Positions 42,959-54,083 of a DNA stretch of 64,000 bases are shown here, piece after piece. The stretch comes from Gari tellinella (taxonomy: Eukaryota; Mollusca; Bivalvia; Cardiida; Psammobiidae). A program made the translations under genes and the position numbers. The notes beneath the pieces were generated by a model. It saw only the letters and a list, made by a program, of their open reading frames with translations. It had not been told where the DNA came from and searched no databases. The stretch is from contig OV277866.1 in the NCBI GenBank assembly GCA_922989275.2, positions 58,457,246 through 58,521,245 on the forward strand. Reading direction: 5' to 3'. The first letter of the stretch is position 1, and every line of letters begins with the position of its first letter.

Positions 42959-43189
42959 AAGATGGACAACCATTGACAAATTTGTTGTGTATTATTAATG
43001 AATACTTCATGTTCAGATACACTCTACATTGTATATACTATATATTACTATTTATATATGTTGCATGGGCTGGTGGCCTAGAAGCAATAAATATGTGTCA
43101 TTGCCATTGTCATATGAGGTCCGACTGTTATATTTGATAGTTTGGTTAGAAATAACTATTGATAAATAAAACCTTTGAGTATGAGTACC

Positions 43190-43320
43190 TCTGGGCCTAG
43201 CCCTTTGACTCTCATATCGACATTTCTTCGGTTAAAACAGCCATAAATCTGACTTGAAAAAAATATTGCAGTCGACACTACCAATGCAGACGATATTTTG
43301 TCGGTAAGAGGGTTAATGTA
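43190..43320. mobile_element. H/I-like MITE remnant without core
   Basis: Begins AGCCCTTTGACTCTCATATC and ends GGTAAGAGGGTTAATG. The middle (CGACATTTCTTCGGTTAAAA, ATTGCAGTCGACACTACCAA) matches 56365-56440. The core palindrome is missing. Confidence 0.5.
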
Positions 43321-43344
43321 GCCGACAAAACTCGGCTGAAAGAA

Positions 43345-43394
43345 AATGTTATTCTTAGCGGTTTAATACAAACAGAACGCAAACGCTGTGTAAT
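43345..43394 (+). mobile_element. Fragment of an A left half
   Basis: AAAATGTTATTCTTAGCGG, then CAAACAGAACGCAAACGC, directly before the minisatellite. Confidence 0.45.
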
Positions 43395-43395
43395 A

Positions 43396-44125
43396 AGCCT
43401 TATCTCAAAGTGAACCCATACATTACTTTGAATTTAGCCATATCTCAAAGTGAACCTATACATTACTTTGAATTTAGCCATATCTCAAAGTGAACCTATA
43501 CATTACTTTGAATTTAGCTTATCTGAAATTGAACCTATACATTACTTTGAATTTAACCATATCTCAAAGTGAACCTATACATTACTTTGAATTTAGCATA
43601 TCTCAAAGGAAACCCATACATTACTTTGAATTTAGCCATATCTGAAAGTGAACCTATACATTACTTGGAATTTAGCCTATCTCAAAGTGAACCCATACAT
43701 TACTTTGAATTTAGCCTATCTCAAATCGAGTTCATACATTACTTTGACTTTACCCATATCTCAAAGTGAACCTGTACATTACTTTGCATTTATCCTATCT
43801 CAAAGTGAACCCATACATTAGATTGAATTAAGCCTATCTCAAATTGAACCCATATATTACTTTGAATTTAGCCTATCTCAAAGTGAACCCATACATTACT
43901 TTGAATTTAGCCTATCGCAAATTGAGCCCGCACATTCCTTTGAATTTAGCCTATCTCAAAGTGAACCCATACATTACTTTGAGTTTAGCCATATCTCAAA
44001 GTGAACCCATACATTACTTTGAATTTATCTCAAAGTGAACCCATACATTACTTTGAATTTAGCCTTATCTCAAAGTGAACCCATACATTACTTTGAATTT
44101 AGCCTATCTCAAAATGAACACGTAG
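43396..44125. repeat. 40-bp minisatellite, about 18 units
   Basis: The unit is of the form CTATCTCAAAGTGAACCCA plus TACATTACTTTGAATTTAGC, 39-41 bp long. Units differ by a few bases, with CC or CT at one position giving two variants. Frames encoding repeated YITLNLAYLK are by-products. Confidence 0.95.
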
Positions 44126-45280
44126 GCATCTTCGAATTCAGTATTATGTCAAAGTGAACACGTAGACAACTTCGCATTAAGATATACCGTATAGCTGGTA
44201 TTTCAGTCTGCGGGGAAGAAAATTTTGCCACTCTGCGGCTCCATCATCGGATCGCAGAAAATAATCGGTAGAGTAAAAATACCATACTATTTTATCACGT
44301 AAAAAATGAATAATCATTAAGTAAGCTTCTTTGAAAAATTGATCGGCTTTAGCACTCACTCGGAGATTTGTTGCTTTTCAGACATCATTAAAATAACCAC
44401 ATAGCATACTCACTCGTTATCTTAGACCATTACATTTGTGTTGTTATTTAGTTTCTATCAAATTTCATTATATTATGATGCTGGAAAAAACCCTAACAAA
44501 TCGCATTTAAAATGTACGGAAATTTACAACGACTAAGTTAAGTCCAAGGTACTCCGAATACAACAAACGCGGGTATGTATAGTTGTAGGTAATTATCAGT
44601 CCAAACTATTTCACGTTGTATGATAATTACAGATGTAGTGCATGTTAATAAACATACTAGTTCAGGTATCTATTGTATTTGTTTCACATGTATGCCCAAT
44701 TTCAAATTATCTTGTATCTACATAATACCCGCTACTCTATACCATAAAAGCCGATTTTTTTTAATTATATTTTAGCCCATATCAGAAGTATGTAGTGAAG
44801 CATATGTACATGCGAGCGTGTTGGTAAATTATCTTTGTAACTATCTGAAGAACCGAACCCGAATTGTATTATGTTGCTTTCAAAGGAGCGCAGAAATAAA
44901 AACAGTAGAATATAATTCACCCTACTTCTTCATAAAAGCGCAAAATATTATGGAAGTAGAAAATACCAGCTACATGTACGTATACGGTATATCTCAAAAT
45001 TAAAAGTGCAAAACGTAGAGAACATCGAATTCAACACGTACAGGACATCTGATTTACCCATATTCCAAAGTAAGCACGTAGATAACTTTGAATAAAGACA
45101 TATCTCAAAGATAAACATAGGGAACTTCGAATTAAGCCTGGTCTTAACATGAAAAACGTAGAGAGTTCCGAATTTAGTCAATTCTAAAAAAAATAATCGT
45201 AGATTTCTTAGAATGTAGCCATATTTAACCGTGAAAATATAGAGAACTTCGAATTTAGTCGACTTACAAAAAATGCTATC
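44126..45280. repeat. Degenerate edge of the minisatellite, with unrelated sequence
   Basis: At 44126-44190 and 44985-45270 the units change to forms with CACGTAG and ACTTCGAATTTAG and drift strongly. Unrelated sequence lies between (44190-44980) with no supported gene. Confidence 0.6.
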
Positions 45281-45286
45281 TTTAAA

Positions 45287-45498
45287 AAACCCTTCACTGC
45301 CTTACCCCGAGTACAGTAGTTATTTGCAAACAGTTTGGATCCTGATCAGACGCCGCGTAACGCTGCATCTGATCAGGATCCAAACTGTTTGACATTCGTT
45401 TCAATATTTCTTCAGTCAAAATACCTAAAAAATGTTTTTTAAGAAATAGAAGCAGACGACAATTGTTTAAAATTAATGACGTCACGGCAGTGAAGGGG
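45287..45498. mobile_element. MITE family B, copy B2
   Basis: Right end GGCAGTGAAGGGG then TTAA (45499-45502). The left end CCCTTCACTGCC follows AAAA, so its duplication is mutated. The core-1 palindrome at 45326-45390 has two mismatches. Confidence 0.85.
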
Positions 45499-45714
45499 TT
45501 AAAATTTGACCGAGGGCATCTCTCAGTACTCTCCACTGTAACATAAAAAGAAGCAAAGCTTTTTCATTTGAAACAGCCTAAATCTTTGCAAAATACATGA
45601 TAAAGGAAGAATCTTGTTTGCAGCAACCATTGAAAAGCCCAAAAGACAGATAGCAGTTTTATGTGGGATAAAAGTATTTACAGCAAAAAACCGTTAGAAG
45701 CCACCTGCCTTTAA

Positions 45715-45956
45715 CCCATTACCCCATAGCTTGTTTCTAGATTTGAAAATAGGTGACATCTTAAAGCTGGGTGAAAGTAAAGCAGAATGCGCCTTAGGGC
45801 GCATTCTGCTTTACATTCAGCCTGCTTTAAGCTATCATCTGAAAGAATATAGAAAATATTTCTTTTGCTACATATTTTTGACTATAAATTTGAACTATTT
45901 CCTTCAGTGGAGGAATGAACTTAAGAAGTAAAAAGGCGTATTTATGGGGTAATGGG
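45715..45956. mobile_element. MITE family D, copy D4
   Basis: TTAA on both sides (45711-45714, 45957-45960). The core is GCGCCTTAGGGCGC with arms AAAGCAGAAT. Ends CCCATTACCCC and GGGGTAATGGG mirror each other exactly. Confidence 0.92.
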
Positions 45957-46006
45957 TTAAACATCGCTACTGTTCTTCGTTCATCGATAGTTCAATGTAC
46001 CAGTAA

Positions 46007-46203
46007 CCCCTTCACTGCCATGACGGCATCAGTTTTAAACGAATATTGTCTGCTTTTATTTCTCAAATTTAATTCAAGGTGTTTTGACTAAATGCCTCTT
46101 AAACAGTTTGATTCCTGATCAGACGCCGCGACACGCGGCGTCTGATCAGGATCCAAATTGTTTGCAAATAACTATTTTACACCTGGTAAGATAGTGAAAT
46201 GGG
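46007..46203. mobile_element. MITE family B, copy B3
   Basis: Left end CCCCTTCACTGCCATGACG after GTAA, a mutated TTAA. The right end is decayed. The core-1 palindrome is at 46103-46164. Confidence 0.82.
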
Positions 46204-46555
46204 TTTTGAATAAAAAATAAAAATGCTTCTGACAAATCAACACTACATACCTGATCAAGAAGGTATCTTATACAAAACTTGACGCATATATCTTCGTAAC
46301 AAACTAAGCTCCTGGACAAGACAGATTGTTAACCGTGCACTTACATGTCCACAAATTGAATGCAAAAAAGATCTGGTCGACCTAACACAGTACTACCTGA
46401 AATAAGCGACCTACCGAAGGCCATTTATTGACATAGTTTGAGACCGGTGGCAACTAAATACAAAATGGAAGTATTGTGAAAAGCTCCCTTGGAAACATTT
46501 GATGTTAATGTTGTCCTGTATTAAGCAGCCACCTGCGTGAAGCGGACCAAAGACC

Positions 46556-46735
46556 GTCTCATTAACCCTTATCCTGTCGATTTTTCGCCTGCTTTGAAAT
46601 TGCCTTCCGCAAAAGCTGTTAGATTTAGATTTGTACTTTTTTGGAATGAAAGAAACCTAAAGACGAGTGTCAAACAGTTTAGATCCAGATCAAAGTATAA
46701 GTTTAAAAGAAGAATGGAAACCCCACAGTGAATCG
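46556..46735. mobile_element. MITE remnant, one-armed core (K type)
   Basis: TTAACCCTTATCCTGTCGA start, TGCTTTGAAATTGCC and AAAGACGAGTGTCAAACAG match 59018-59162. The core stops after GATCCAGATCA. Confidence 0.55.
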
Positions 46736-46795
46736 AGTTCTGCAGGCAAACAGCTAACCCCGTTCATTGCATCATCCTGGGAACGCTTGTATTTG

Positions 46796-47013
46796 CAAAC
46801 AGTATAGATCAAGATCAGACCTGGGTCCAAGATTATGAAGCTTTTGAGTTGAGTCTGAGATCGGTCTCAAGCATTGTATTTGTCAGATTTGAGCTATCGC
46901 TCAAATCTGACCACTTAAATGCTTGAGAACAATCTCAGACTCAACTCATAGGCTGTATAACCTTTGAGCCAGACCGGGCTATTCGGCATTAGATAAGTAT
47001 TCAAACTGTTTGA
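46796..47013. repeat. Core palindrome 1 split by foldback J2
   Basis: GCAAACAGTATAGATCAAGA is the left arm, J2 follows at about 46821-46976, and ATTCAAACTGTTTGAGAA is the rest of the right arm. J2 itself pairs TTGAGTTGAGTCTGAGA with a complement. Confidence 0.65.
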
Positions 47014-47105
47014 GAAGCAGATCGTTTTGTCGTCACCCAAACAGCTTGAATTAGTCTTACTGAACACTAAAAATTAGCAAACGACAAAATAGCAGTTTAA
47101 CATTA

Positions 47106-47435
47106 TGCAAATAGGGGTGAATTGGTGATAACTATTGCAAGCCGCTCGGAGGATCCAGATGAGTGACCGAGTAACTTTGCGTCTCGTTTGGATCCAAGGT
47201 TATAAAGCGTCTGATATGAGTCTGATATTGTTCTCAAGCATTTGATTTGTCAAATTTGAACCTAGGATCAAATCTGACCAATCAAATGCTTGAGAACTAC
47301 TTAAGACTAAAACTTTATAACCTTTTAAGCCTAGATCCAAACTTTTTGACACTCTGTGGATATTTCTGAAGCATTTTAGAATTTTTGCAGACATATTCTG
47401 CAGACGACAATTAGATATACATAGCGCGCAGAAGG
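47106..47435. mobile_element. I-like element split by foldback J3
   Basis: GGATCCAGATGAG, CGAGTAACTTTGCGTCTCG and TTTGACACTCTG match the core and right part of I1. J3 (47195-47333, TTATAAAGCG and GTTCTCAAGCATTTGAT) lies inside the right core arm. TTAA at the right edge also serves B4. Confidence 0.6.
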
Positions 47436-47439
47436 TTAA

Positions 47440-47612
47440 CCCCTTCACTGCCATGACGTCATCAAATTTAAACAATTGTCGTCTGCTTCTATTAATAAAA
47501 AAATATTTAGGCATTTTGACTTAAGAAAGTTTGAAACGAGTGTCAAACAGTCTGATCACGATCCAAACTGTTTGCAAATAATTTCTGTACTCGGGGTAAG
47601 GCAGGGAAGGGG
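47440..47612. mobile_element. MITE family B, copy B4, core collapsed
   Basis: TTAA on both sides and perfect ends (CCCCTTCACTGCC, GGCAGGGAAGGGG). The core is reduced from about 65 to about 35 bp (CAAACAGTCTGATCACGATC), with the GC-rich centre removed. Confidence 0.88.
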
Positions 47613-47995
47613 TTAAGGGATTGACTGACTGCCAACAAAGGTTTACTGTACGTCCCTTCTCCTTAACCAGCTATCAACTATTGTCCATTTTCTTATATAA
47701 GCATAACAAAAGACTGGTAAGTTTTCCTTGATTTGATAATTTTAATATTGAGTTAAGTCTAGTTGAGACACAAACCGACTGGGCAGCTGGTGTTCGGATC
47801 TAAGTGTATAAAGGATGTTTCATGTTGTTTTATTTATGTCAAATGTTGGGTTGTTTTAGTTTGCTTTGCAGTTCACTAGTTTTTTGGGGTTCTTTGTCAA
47901 TCTAAAATAATCCATTAATGACTAGAGGATCGGGTTACTTGATTTGTATCTGCTATTGTTTTAAGCCCTGTCCTACCCTGTCTTACACCTTCTAT

Positions 47996-48160
47996 AAGTT
48001 AGTTTGGATCCTGAACAGACGCCGCGTAAACGGAACGTCTAATCAGGATCAAAACCGTTTGACATTCAGTCAAATATTTTTTTAGTCAAAATACCCTACA
48101 TATTATTTTGAGAAATAAAAGCAGACGAAACTTGCTTACAACCGATGACCCCATTTCATG
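47996..48160. mobile_element. B-like remnant
   Basis: A core-1 copy (TAGTTTGGATCCTGAACAGA) and a B-type right flank (AAATAAAAGCAGACGA) are present. Ends missing. Confidence 0.55.
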
Positions 48161-48940
48161 CGGGATACACTTTTAGGTGAACCTTTAGGGAAACATTTTT
48201 GATCTCAGATCAGGCCCCACACTGTTTGCAGCTAAGTCAATACTCTATCAGAAAATGCTAAACTATTTTGCAAATATTTGAGTTATACCTGCTGCCGACG
48301 ACATTTTAAAATGGCCGCCAAATATTACCCAGCATACAATGGGTTAAGGGGTTAAACGTTACATATACAGTAATCGCTCGCTAATATGACAACACAACGG
48401 AAAACGCAATGATAGAGTCGAAGACATGCAGCATCTTAAACAGCATCAGAGTAATACAGAAAGATTACAAAATTCTCAACAAAATATCGGTAACAGGTTT
48501 TCAAGTTAAATCGAGCACTTGAACCAGGATGACAGCTAAATGTAAGTTTGAACGCTCATTTGTAAGGCAAAGAGCGGGATGATTTTATATACACCGTACC
48601 ATTTATATCTACGTTCAGTTGTGTGACGATCTTTGTCTTTAAAACAATACTTAAGCACCAATATTCTGCGATAAAATCTTCTGAAATGGACGCTTGAAAT
48701 GATATACCCATGAGTCTTGAAATGTATCGTTCTATTTACAACTAAGTCTGGCCCGATGTATACTATTTAGAGTTTAGGGCATGTCTTATTTTCATAAATT
48801 TTAGATACGAATATAGATTTAGTTTACGAATATAGTTTACGTATTTGTACATGACTAAAGTCAAGTATTTACATGAAAAATATCATGTTCACCTACTATT
48901 ATAAACCTCTTGCATGTCGATCGTGACATGGCTGATATTC
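48161..48940. other. No gene recognised
   Basis: A half core lies at about 48200-48230 (CAGATCAGGCCCCACACTGT). The rest shows no supported feature. Confidence 0.4.
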
Positions 48941-48943
48941 AAA

Positions 48944-49005
48944 AACAGTTGGGATCCAGACCAGACGCCGCGTTACGCCCCCTCCGATCTAGATCTAAAC
49001 TGTAG
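48944..49005. repeat. Core palindrome 1, diverged
   Basis: AACAGTTGGGATCCAGACCA and GCCGCGTTACGC, followed by a drifted right arm. Confidence 0.6.
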
Positions 49006-49152
49006 GTAGTCGTCTGTAAGTTTCTTTACTTTAGAAACATAATTATACTTAGAAGAGAGTAATTTGGCAAAAACCTTTCGAATCAGAGGATATTTCGGCG
49101 GGATATTGGTTCAAAAGTTAGATATAATGTATCGTATGACGAAATACCGATA

Positions 49153-49216
49153 CGAGTGTCAAACAGTTTGAATCTTAATTAGACGCCTCGTCTGATCAAG
49201 ATCAAAATTGTTTGCA
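49153..49216. repeat. Core palindrome 1, shortened centre
   Basis: GTCAAACAGTTTGAATCTTA and a complement ending TTGTTTGC. The GC-rich centre is reduced to CGCCTCG. Confidence 0.65.
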
Positions 49217-49404
49217 AATGCGTTTTGTGGCGTCATTGAGAGTGTAAGGATTAAAACTTTCAGTTTTCAAATGACATGGAAGAGCTGTTATAGTAATTTG
49301 TTAGAAAAAAAATGCAGTCGAATGTGCCTAGATTTAATCGCCTGCACTGCCGAGTCGTTGCCCATTTTTTCGCAGCAGTTGAGATCCCAACTATCGGGTT
49401 ATAT

Positions 49405-49500
49405 TTAAGAAATGAACTGATTTTTTGGGCGTTCATGGTATTTGCCGATAATTTTCTAAAATTTATTTCGCTTGAACGCCCAAAAAATCAGTTCATTTTT
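49405..49500. repeat. Palindrome P16
   Basis: Arms AATGAACTGATTTTTTGGGC and complement enclose a loop of about 40 bp that contains AATTTTCTAAAATTT. Confidence 0.85.
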
Positions 49501-49539
49501 TTATATTTACAATATATTTGCTGTAGTTTCTAATATTAA

Positions 49540-50076
49540 AGGGACTCGCAACCGGATGGTGTACTTGTCAAAATGAAATAAAATACTCAAATAAAAGCAA
49601 ATTTGTGGCATTATTTGGCTTCTGACATTAAAAAAATATGATCAGTCCAAAAAAAGTCTCAAGAATCGTCACCGAATCTTAGATTTTTAGATATTTTCAA
49701 TCGTTTTTCTATACCGACTAGTAGACGGTATAGTTGTTGTTGTTGCTTCTCTACACGGGCTCAGACATAAACCCGAGCCGAATTCTGAAGTTGTATGCAC
49801 TTTCGATCGCTATACATTGAAATACGTTAAATCGATCCGAGATAAACGGATAGTTCCGTGGTCCATTGGTCTAAGCGGTTTCCCCTATTTTGCCTTCTGT
49901 CCGCCAATGCGGGGTCCCGGGTTCGAATCCAACCAGAGACCAATATTTTTTTTTATTGAAATACATTTTTTTAAACAGAATTTCTTATCCTAAACTAATT
50001 CTTTACCATTTATATAAGCGTTTGACACATATTTACAAATTACTATTTTTAATGCACCATCTGGTCGCGAGTCGCT
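49540..50076 (+). mobile_element. M element copy 2, complete, TTAA-flanked
   Basis: TTAA at 49536-49539 and 50077-50080. Terminal inverted repeats AGGGACTCGCAACCGGATGG and a complement of ACCATCTGGTCGCGAGTCGC. The outer parts are close to M1. The central module is tRNA-like but differs from that of M1. It encodes no protein, so it depends on another element's enzyme. Confidence 0.88.
49852..49940 (+). ncRNA. tRNA-like Pol III module inside M copy 2
   Basis: An A-box-like GTGGTCCATTGGTCTAAGCG is near 49857. The B-box GGTTCGAATCC (49920-49930) is an exact consensus match. A T-run at 49946-49954 follows. The 3' bases do not pair well with the 5' bases, so a working tRNA is unlikely. The spacing and boxes would allow Pol III transcription of about 100 nt. 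Confidence 0.55.
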
Positions 50077-50080
50077 TTAA

Positions 50081-50596
50081 ATGAACATTTTATTTGTACG
50101 CATGTATGTTTAATCCATATTAGAGGTTAATAACACGATTACTGTGAACCCTTTAAGGAACAGCCATGACCGAATTACTAAAGCTTTTTACATTCGAAAG
50201 CAAAACAATAAGTTCCATTGTTTACAAATGTACATTCAGATGCCAACAACTTGACATTTTGGCGCAAAATGCCGATTTGACGTAATTTGGAAGTGACGTC
50301 AATGTTAAAGTAGGATACATATATAGATTTTTTTGTCATAAAGAAATGCAGACAGCTGCTGTTTAGTAGGTATATCATTTTTCTTGCAATTTATGTCATT
50401 AGTAAAAAAGAATTTTAGTCGGTAATCATAGTTTCCGCTAATATGAAGGCATACATCGGTAAAGAACAATTTTCCGCCAAATGTTTGTTGTCCGAGTTCC
50501 AAAGATTATTTCGCGAATGAAAAATGCACGTGCCCCGCCTCCTCTTCGAAACTTATCCACAATTACCGCCCTCTCGAGAAATAGCGTTTACACGGA
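50081..50596. other. No gene recognised
   Basis: Nothing supported between the M element and F2. Confidence 0.4.
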
Positions 50597-50600
50597 TTAA

Positions 50601-50842
50601 CCCTTTGAACCCTAGTCCCGCATATAGGCGTCCTTTTCAAACAGTGTACATGTGAATAGTACACTTGTCCATGCAAACAGTGAAGACCCAGATCAGAGGG
50701 CTCCGAAAGGAGCCCTCTGATCAGGGTCTTCACTGTTTGTCACAATGCTAAACATTGACAAAAATAACCCTTAAAAGTCAGAAATGGACTAGACTAAAAT
50801 GGAAACTAGAATTGTCCATTTAAAGTTTCAGGGAGGAAAGAG
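50601..50842. mobile_element. MITE family F, copy F2
   Basis: TTAA on both sides (50597-50600, 50843-50846). It runs in reverse relative to F1: left end CCCTTTGAACCCTAGTC, right end GTTTCAGGGAGGAAAGAG. The central palindrome GAGGGCTCCGAAAGGAGCCC is almost perfect. Confidence 0.88.
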
Positions 50843-50934
50843 TTAAACGGCATTTCTTTCAATGGATATGAATGGGGCGAATGTAAGTATTAGAGAATTG
50901 AGTTAAATTAGTATCCCGGTAAACACAGTTTTAA

Positions 50935-51178
50935 CCCTTTCCCCCATAGAGGCGCCTTTTAGCGATTATGATATATTCCTCCGCTAAAGAAAATAGTTCC
51001 AATTTAATCAGTCATGAATATATATTATAGGGAATATTTTCTATATTCTAACACAGGATAGCTTAAAGCAGGCTGGAAGTAAAGCAGAATGCGCCTTCAG
51101 GCGCATTCTGCTTTACTTTCAACCTGCTTTAAGTAGTCAACTATCTTCAATACTAGAAAAAGGCTATCAGCTAAAGGG
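50935..51178. mobile_element. MITE family D, copy D5
   Basis: TTAA on both sides. Core palindrome 2 is perfect over AAAGCAGAATGCGCC with CTTCAGG at the centre. Confidence 0.92.
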
Positions 51179-51199
51179 TTAAGGAAAAATTATTTCCTA

Positions 51200-51244
51200 T
51201 CTCGTCCATTTAATTTAGTGGTTGTAATAGAGAGGGTTTACTGT
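51200..51244. mobile_element. E element right end (E11)
   Basis: AATTTAGTGGTTGTAATAGA followed by GGGTTTACTGTA. Only the terminal part is present. Confidence 0.65.
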
Positions 51245-52574
51245 ATCTAATTGGGTCTTCGTTGTCTACTAAAACATGTGCATGCAAACAACGCAAATGG
51301 TTGTGACCGAAGGACAGTATCTAGTATTAAATACATAAATTTCATGGACGAAATCTGGCGAAAGTCAAACCTTATGGACATTACAACGTTCATATGACGT
51401 TATTTACAAAACAGTGTCTATGTAAACAAAGAAAATTAACGACAAATACAACTGCGACATGTTGTATAGGTTTATCCAAGCAGTTGGATTAATCCAATTA
51501 ATGCACAACCAACAGTAGTGAGCTAACTGATTATGAACGTTTCATGGACAAGTCTCGATACAGTAGGCCACATCACAGTGGTGCGAGCTCCTACTTAGAC
51601 ATCAAATTATACTAAACCCCAATATAACAGTTATTTTGTTTCTATGGCTACGTCCAACAAGCTCGATAGGGTGGGCGAAGGGGGGGGGGTCAAAAACAGA
51701 AATACATGGGTGTCCTATTACACGCCAAACAAGAGTACTACAGTTAGTACACAATACGTCCACCAGCAAAAATAAAAATTGTAGTAAATGAACCTGATAG
51801 TTTTACAATTGAGTTTAATCAAAACCAGTTAAATTCAAATCCATTCAAATGTTTAACCGCTATAGTGTTGGAATACACCGTATTCTAGTATAGCTGAGTA
51901 AACGAAATCAAGGACAGATAACCCTGAACGCAATGGTTTGAATTTATCAAAAGTTAATATCATCAAAGGATATAATTACTCACATACATTGTGTGTAAGT
52001 AAATTCAAAATAAATTCAATACTGTAGTTGCTAAAGTGTGAACATGGCTTTATTTTAGATATGTCATTTTCACAACATCAAGGGCTGATAACCCTTGACC
52101 AATAAGCCCGATATTAACCATAATTGAACTATTTGGAGAATTTATTGCCATATATAGTTTCATAGAATTCTATCAAACTCCAGTACACTGTGTAGACATT
52201 AGGGCATAAGCGATACTGAAATAAAGCGTTTTCTAGCATATCTGAGTACACCAAGGGCAAATAATTCTTCACACAATGATGCGTTTTCAACAATAATCAA
52301 CCCCTACAAAATCTTATACCTGTATATATTGTGGACAAATATACCATAACTTTTTCATAAGTATATAATTTCGCCTATACTTATCAATCTTTTAATTAAT
52401 ACGAGTAATTTGTAAATGAACCTGAAGTAGTTTAATCACGGTTGGTGGCAATATATGCTAAGAAACTACTAGCTCATATGTACCGTAGATATTGTGTTAT
52501 ATGTAAATGATATTGCTTTTATATCAGAATCTGAAGAAAATCTTATATTATTATTGTCTGCATTAAACGTGTGT
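51245..52574. other. No gene recognised
   Basis: A long AT-rich stretch with one G run near 51,679. No MITE and no supported frame. Confidence 0.45.
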
Positions 52575-52579
52575 CTTAA

Positions 52580-52781
52580 CTCATTATCCCCTGAAACTTC
52601 CAATGGACAGTTCCAGTTTACAATAAAGGCTGGTCCATTTTAGACTATTTAGGGTTGTTTTTATATTTTATTACAATATGACAAACAGTAAAGTCTGTTT
52701 GCATTAAACAAGTGTACTATTCACTGGCACACTTTTGGTAGAGGACGCATATACCGATATGCTTCACTAGGGATCAGTGAA
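52580..52781. mobile_element. MITE family F, copy F3
   Basis: TTAA flanks. CCCCTGAAACTTCCAATGGA and CTAGGGATCAGTGA ends. Most of the central palindrome has been deleted, leaving GACAAACAGTAAAGTCTG. Confidence 0.78.
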
Positions 52782-53044
52782 TTAAATGATATTCATGTCA
52801 ATTGAACTGAAAGTAACATTGTACACGTCAGGTTACCTATTGTTCCACGTGCATCTTATAATTTTGTATTGGGTGCTAACTTAATGAAGGATAAAAGTAA
52901 TACAAAAAGCTCCTATAGCAGCATTCTGCATAACCTTTGTCCTATACTTGCACGCTTCCTTATTCAGTGTTTACATTGATTTTATTTCTATGGACGAAAC
53001 GTTCAATGAACGGACTGACGGACGTGTGAACAAGGTTGATACTA

Positions 53045-53293
53045 CAGTGGAGAATCTGTTATTCTTTCCCGTTTAAACGCAAACGTACGCAAACGCAAAA
53101 CACTAAAACGTTGAAAAAAAAAACAACTTTTGAACAATTCTGATAATTCATGTTTATCTTGGTGGCAAACAGTTTAGAGCCTGATCAGACGCCGGGTTAC
53201 CCGGCGTCTGATCTGGCTCCAAATTGTTTGCAAAGAAAATAATAGTTTGAGAGTAAACGCGTTTATTGGGAAAGAATAACGTTTTCTCCACTG
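53045..53293 (+). mobile_element. MITE family A, copy A10
   Basis: TA flanks. A poly-A expansion lies in the left spacer (53115-53122). The core-1 palindrome is at 53164-53230. Confidence 0.92.
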
Positions 53294-53389
53294 TATATAC
53301 CCACATCACTTCGTGGCGGGGCATACAAATAGCACATCTATACAAGATACACCCCCATTGGTACGCAGGTCATGTTTTAGTCCCTTTTA

Positions 53390-53600
53390 CCCCTTATCGA
53401 GCTAAGAAAGACTTGGCTAACATTTGCAAACAGCTTGGATCCAGACCAGACGCCGCGTGACGCAGCATCTGATCTGGTTCCAAACTGTTTGTAACTCATA
53501 TTAATTTTGTTCTTCAGTTTAAAGAAGCAAAAGAATAAAATCGCAGAAGATATATATGAGGCAGACGATAATTCAGTATGAAGAGGGTTAAAGCAGGGTT
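53390..53600. mobile_element. I-like MITE
   Basis: Left CCCTTTTACCCCTTATC, core-1 palindrome at about 53427-53491 (GCAAACAGCTTGGATCC arms), right GGCAGACGATAATTCAGTAT and GAAGAGGGTTAA. The inverted ends are weak. Confidence 0.65.
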
Positions 53601-53617
53601 GAATCACATTTGACGTA

Positions 53618-53863
53618 CAGTGGAGAATCTGTTATTCTTTCCCAATAAACGCGTTTACGCTAAAACTGTTATTTGCAGTGCAAACAGTTTGGAGCCAGAT
53701 CAGACGCCGGGCAACCCGGCGTCTGATCAGGCTTCAAACTGTTTGCCACCAAGATAAACAAGAATTATCAGAATTGTCCAAAATTTGTTCTTTTCTACGT
53801 TTTAGTGATTTGCGTTTACGTACGTTTGCGTTTAAACGGGAAAGAATAACAGATTCTCCACTG
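53618..53863 (-). mobile_element. MITE family A, copy A11
   Basis: TA flanks and full length. Core-1 palindrome at 53680-53744, with one loop change (GGCAACCC). Confidence 0.92.
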
Positions 53864-54083
53864 TATAGGAAGAAAAATCAATATAATCTTTTAATCTGTC
53901 AATAGCTTCATTACTTATTACAGTTTCGAGTCTTATCGAGTTTTATTTTGTCGATGTTTTGAATATTATTTTTAGATGACCACTTTCGTGTACATACATG
54001 CGTCTAAATAGTTTCGGAAAACAAAACAAAAACTGTTTTTCAATTCGTTCAAACCCAAACACTGTCACGTTGCATACTTTGAT

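Noticed and set aside
43569..44038. Repeat protein with YITLNLAYLK units; also considered as a CRISPR-like array
   Set aside because: The frame follows the 40-bp minisatellite, and the units are contiguous with no unique spacers. A CRISPR array is not expected in animal DNA.
7321..49940. Functional tRNA genes
   Set aside because: A- and B-boxes are present, but the acceptor and T stems do not pair well and no credible anticodon arm was found. I kept them as tRNA-like modules only.
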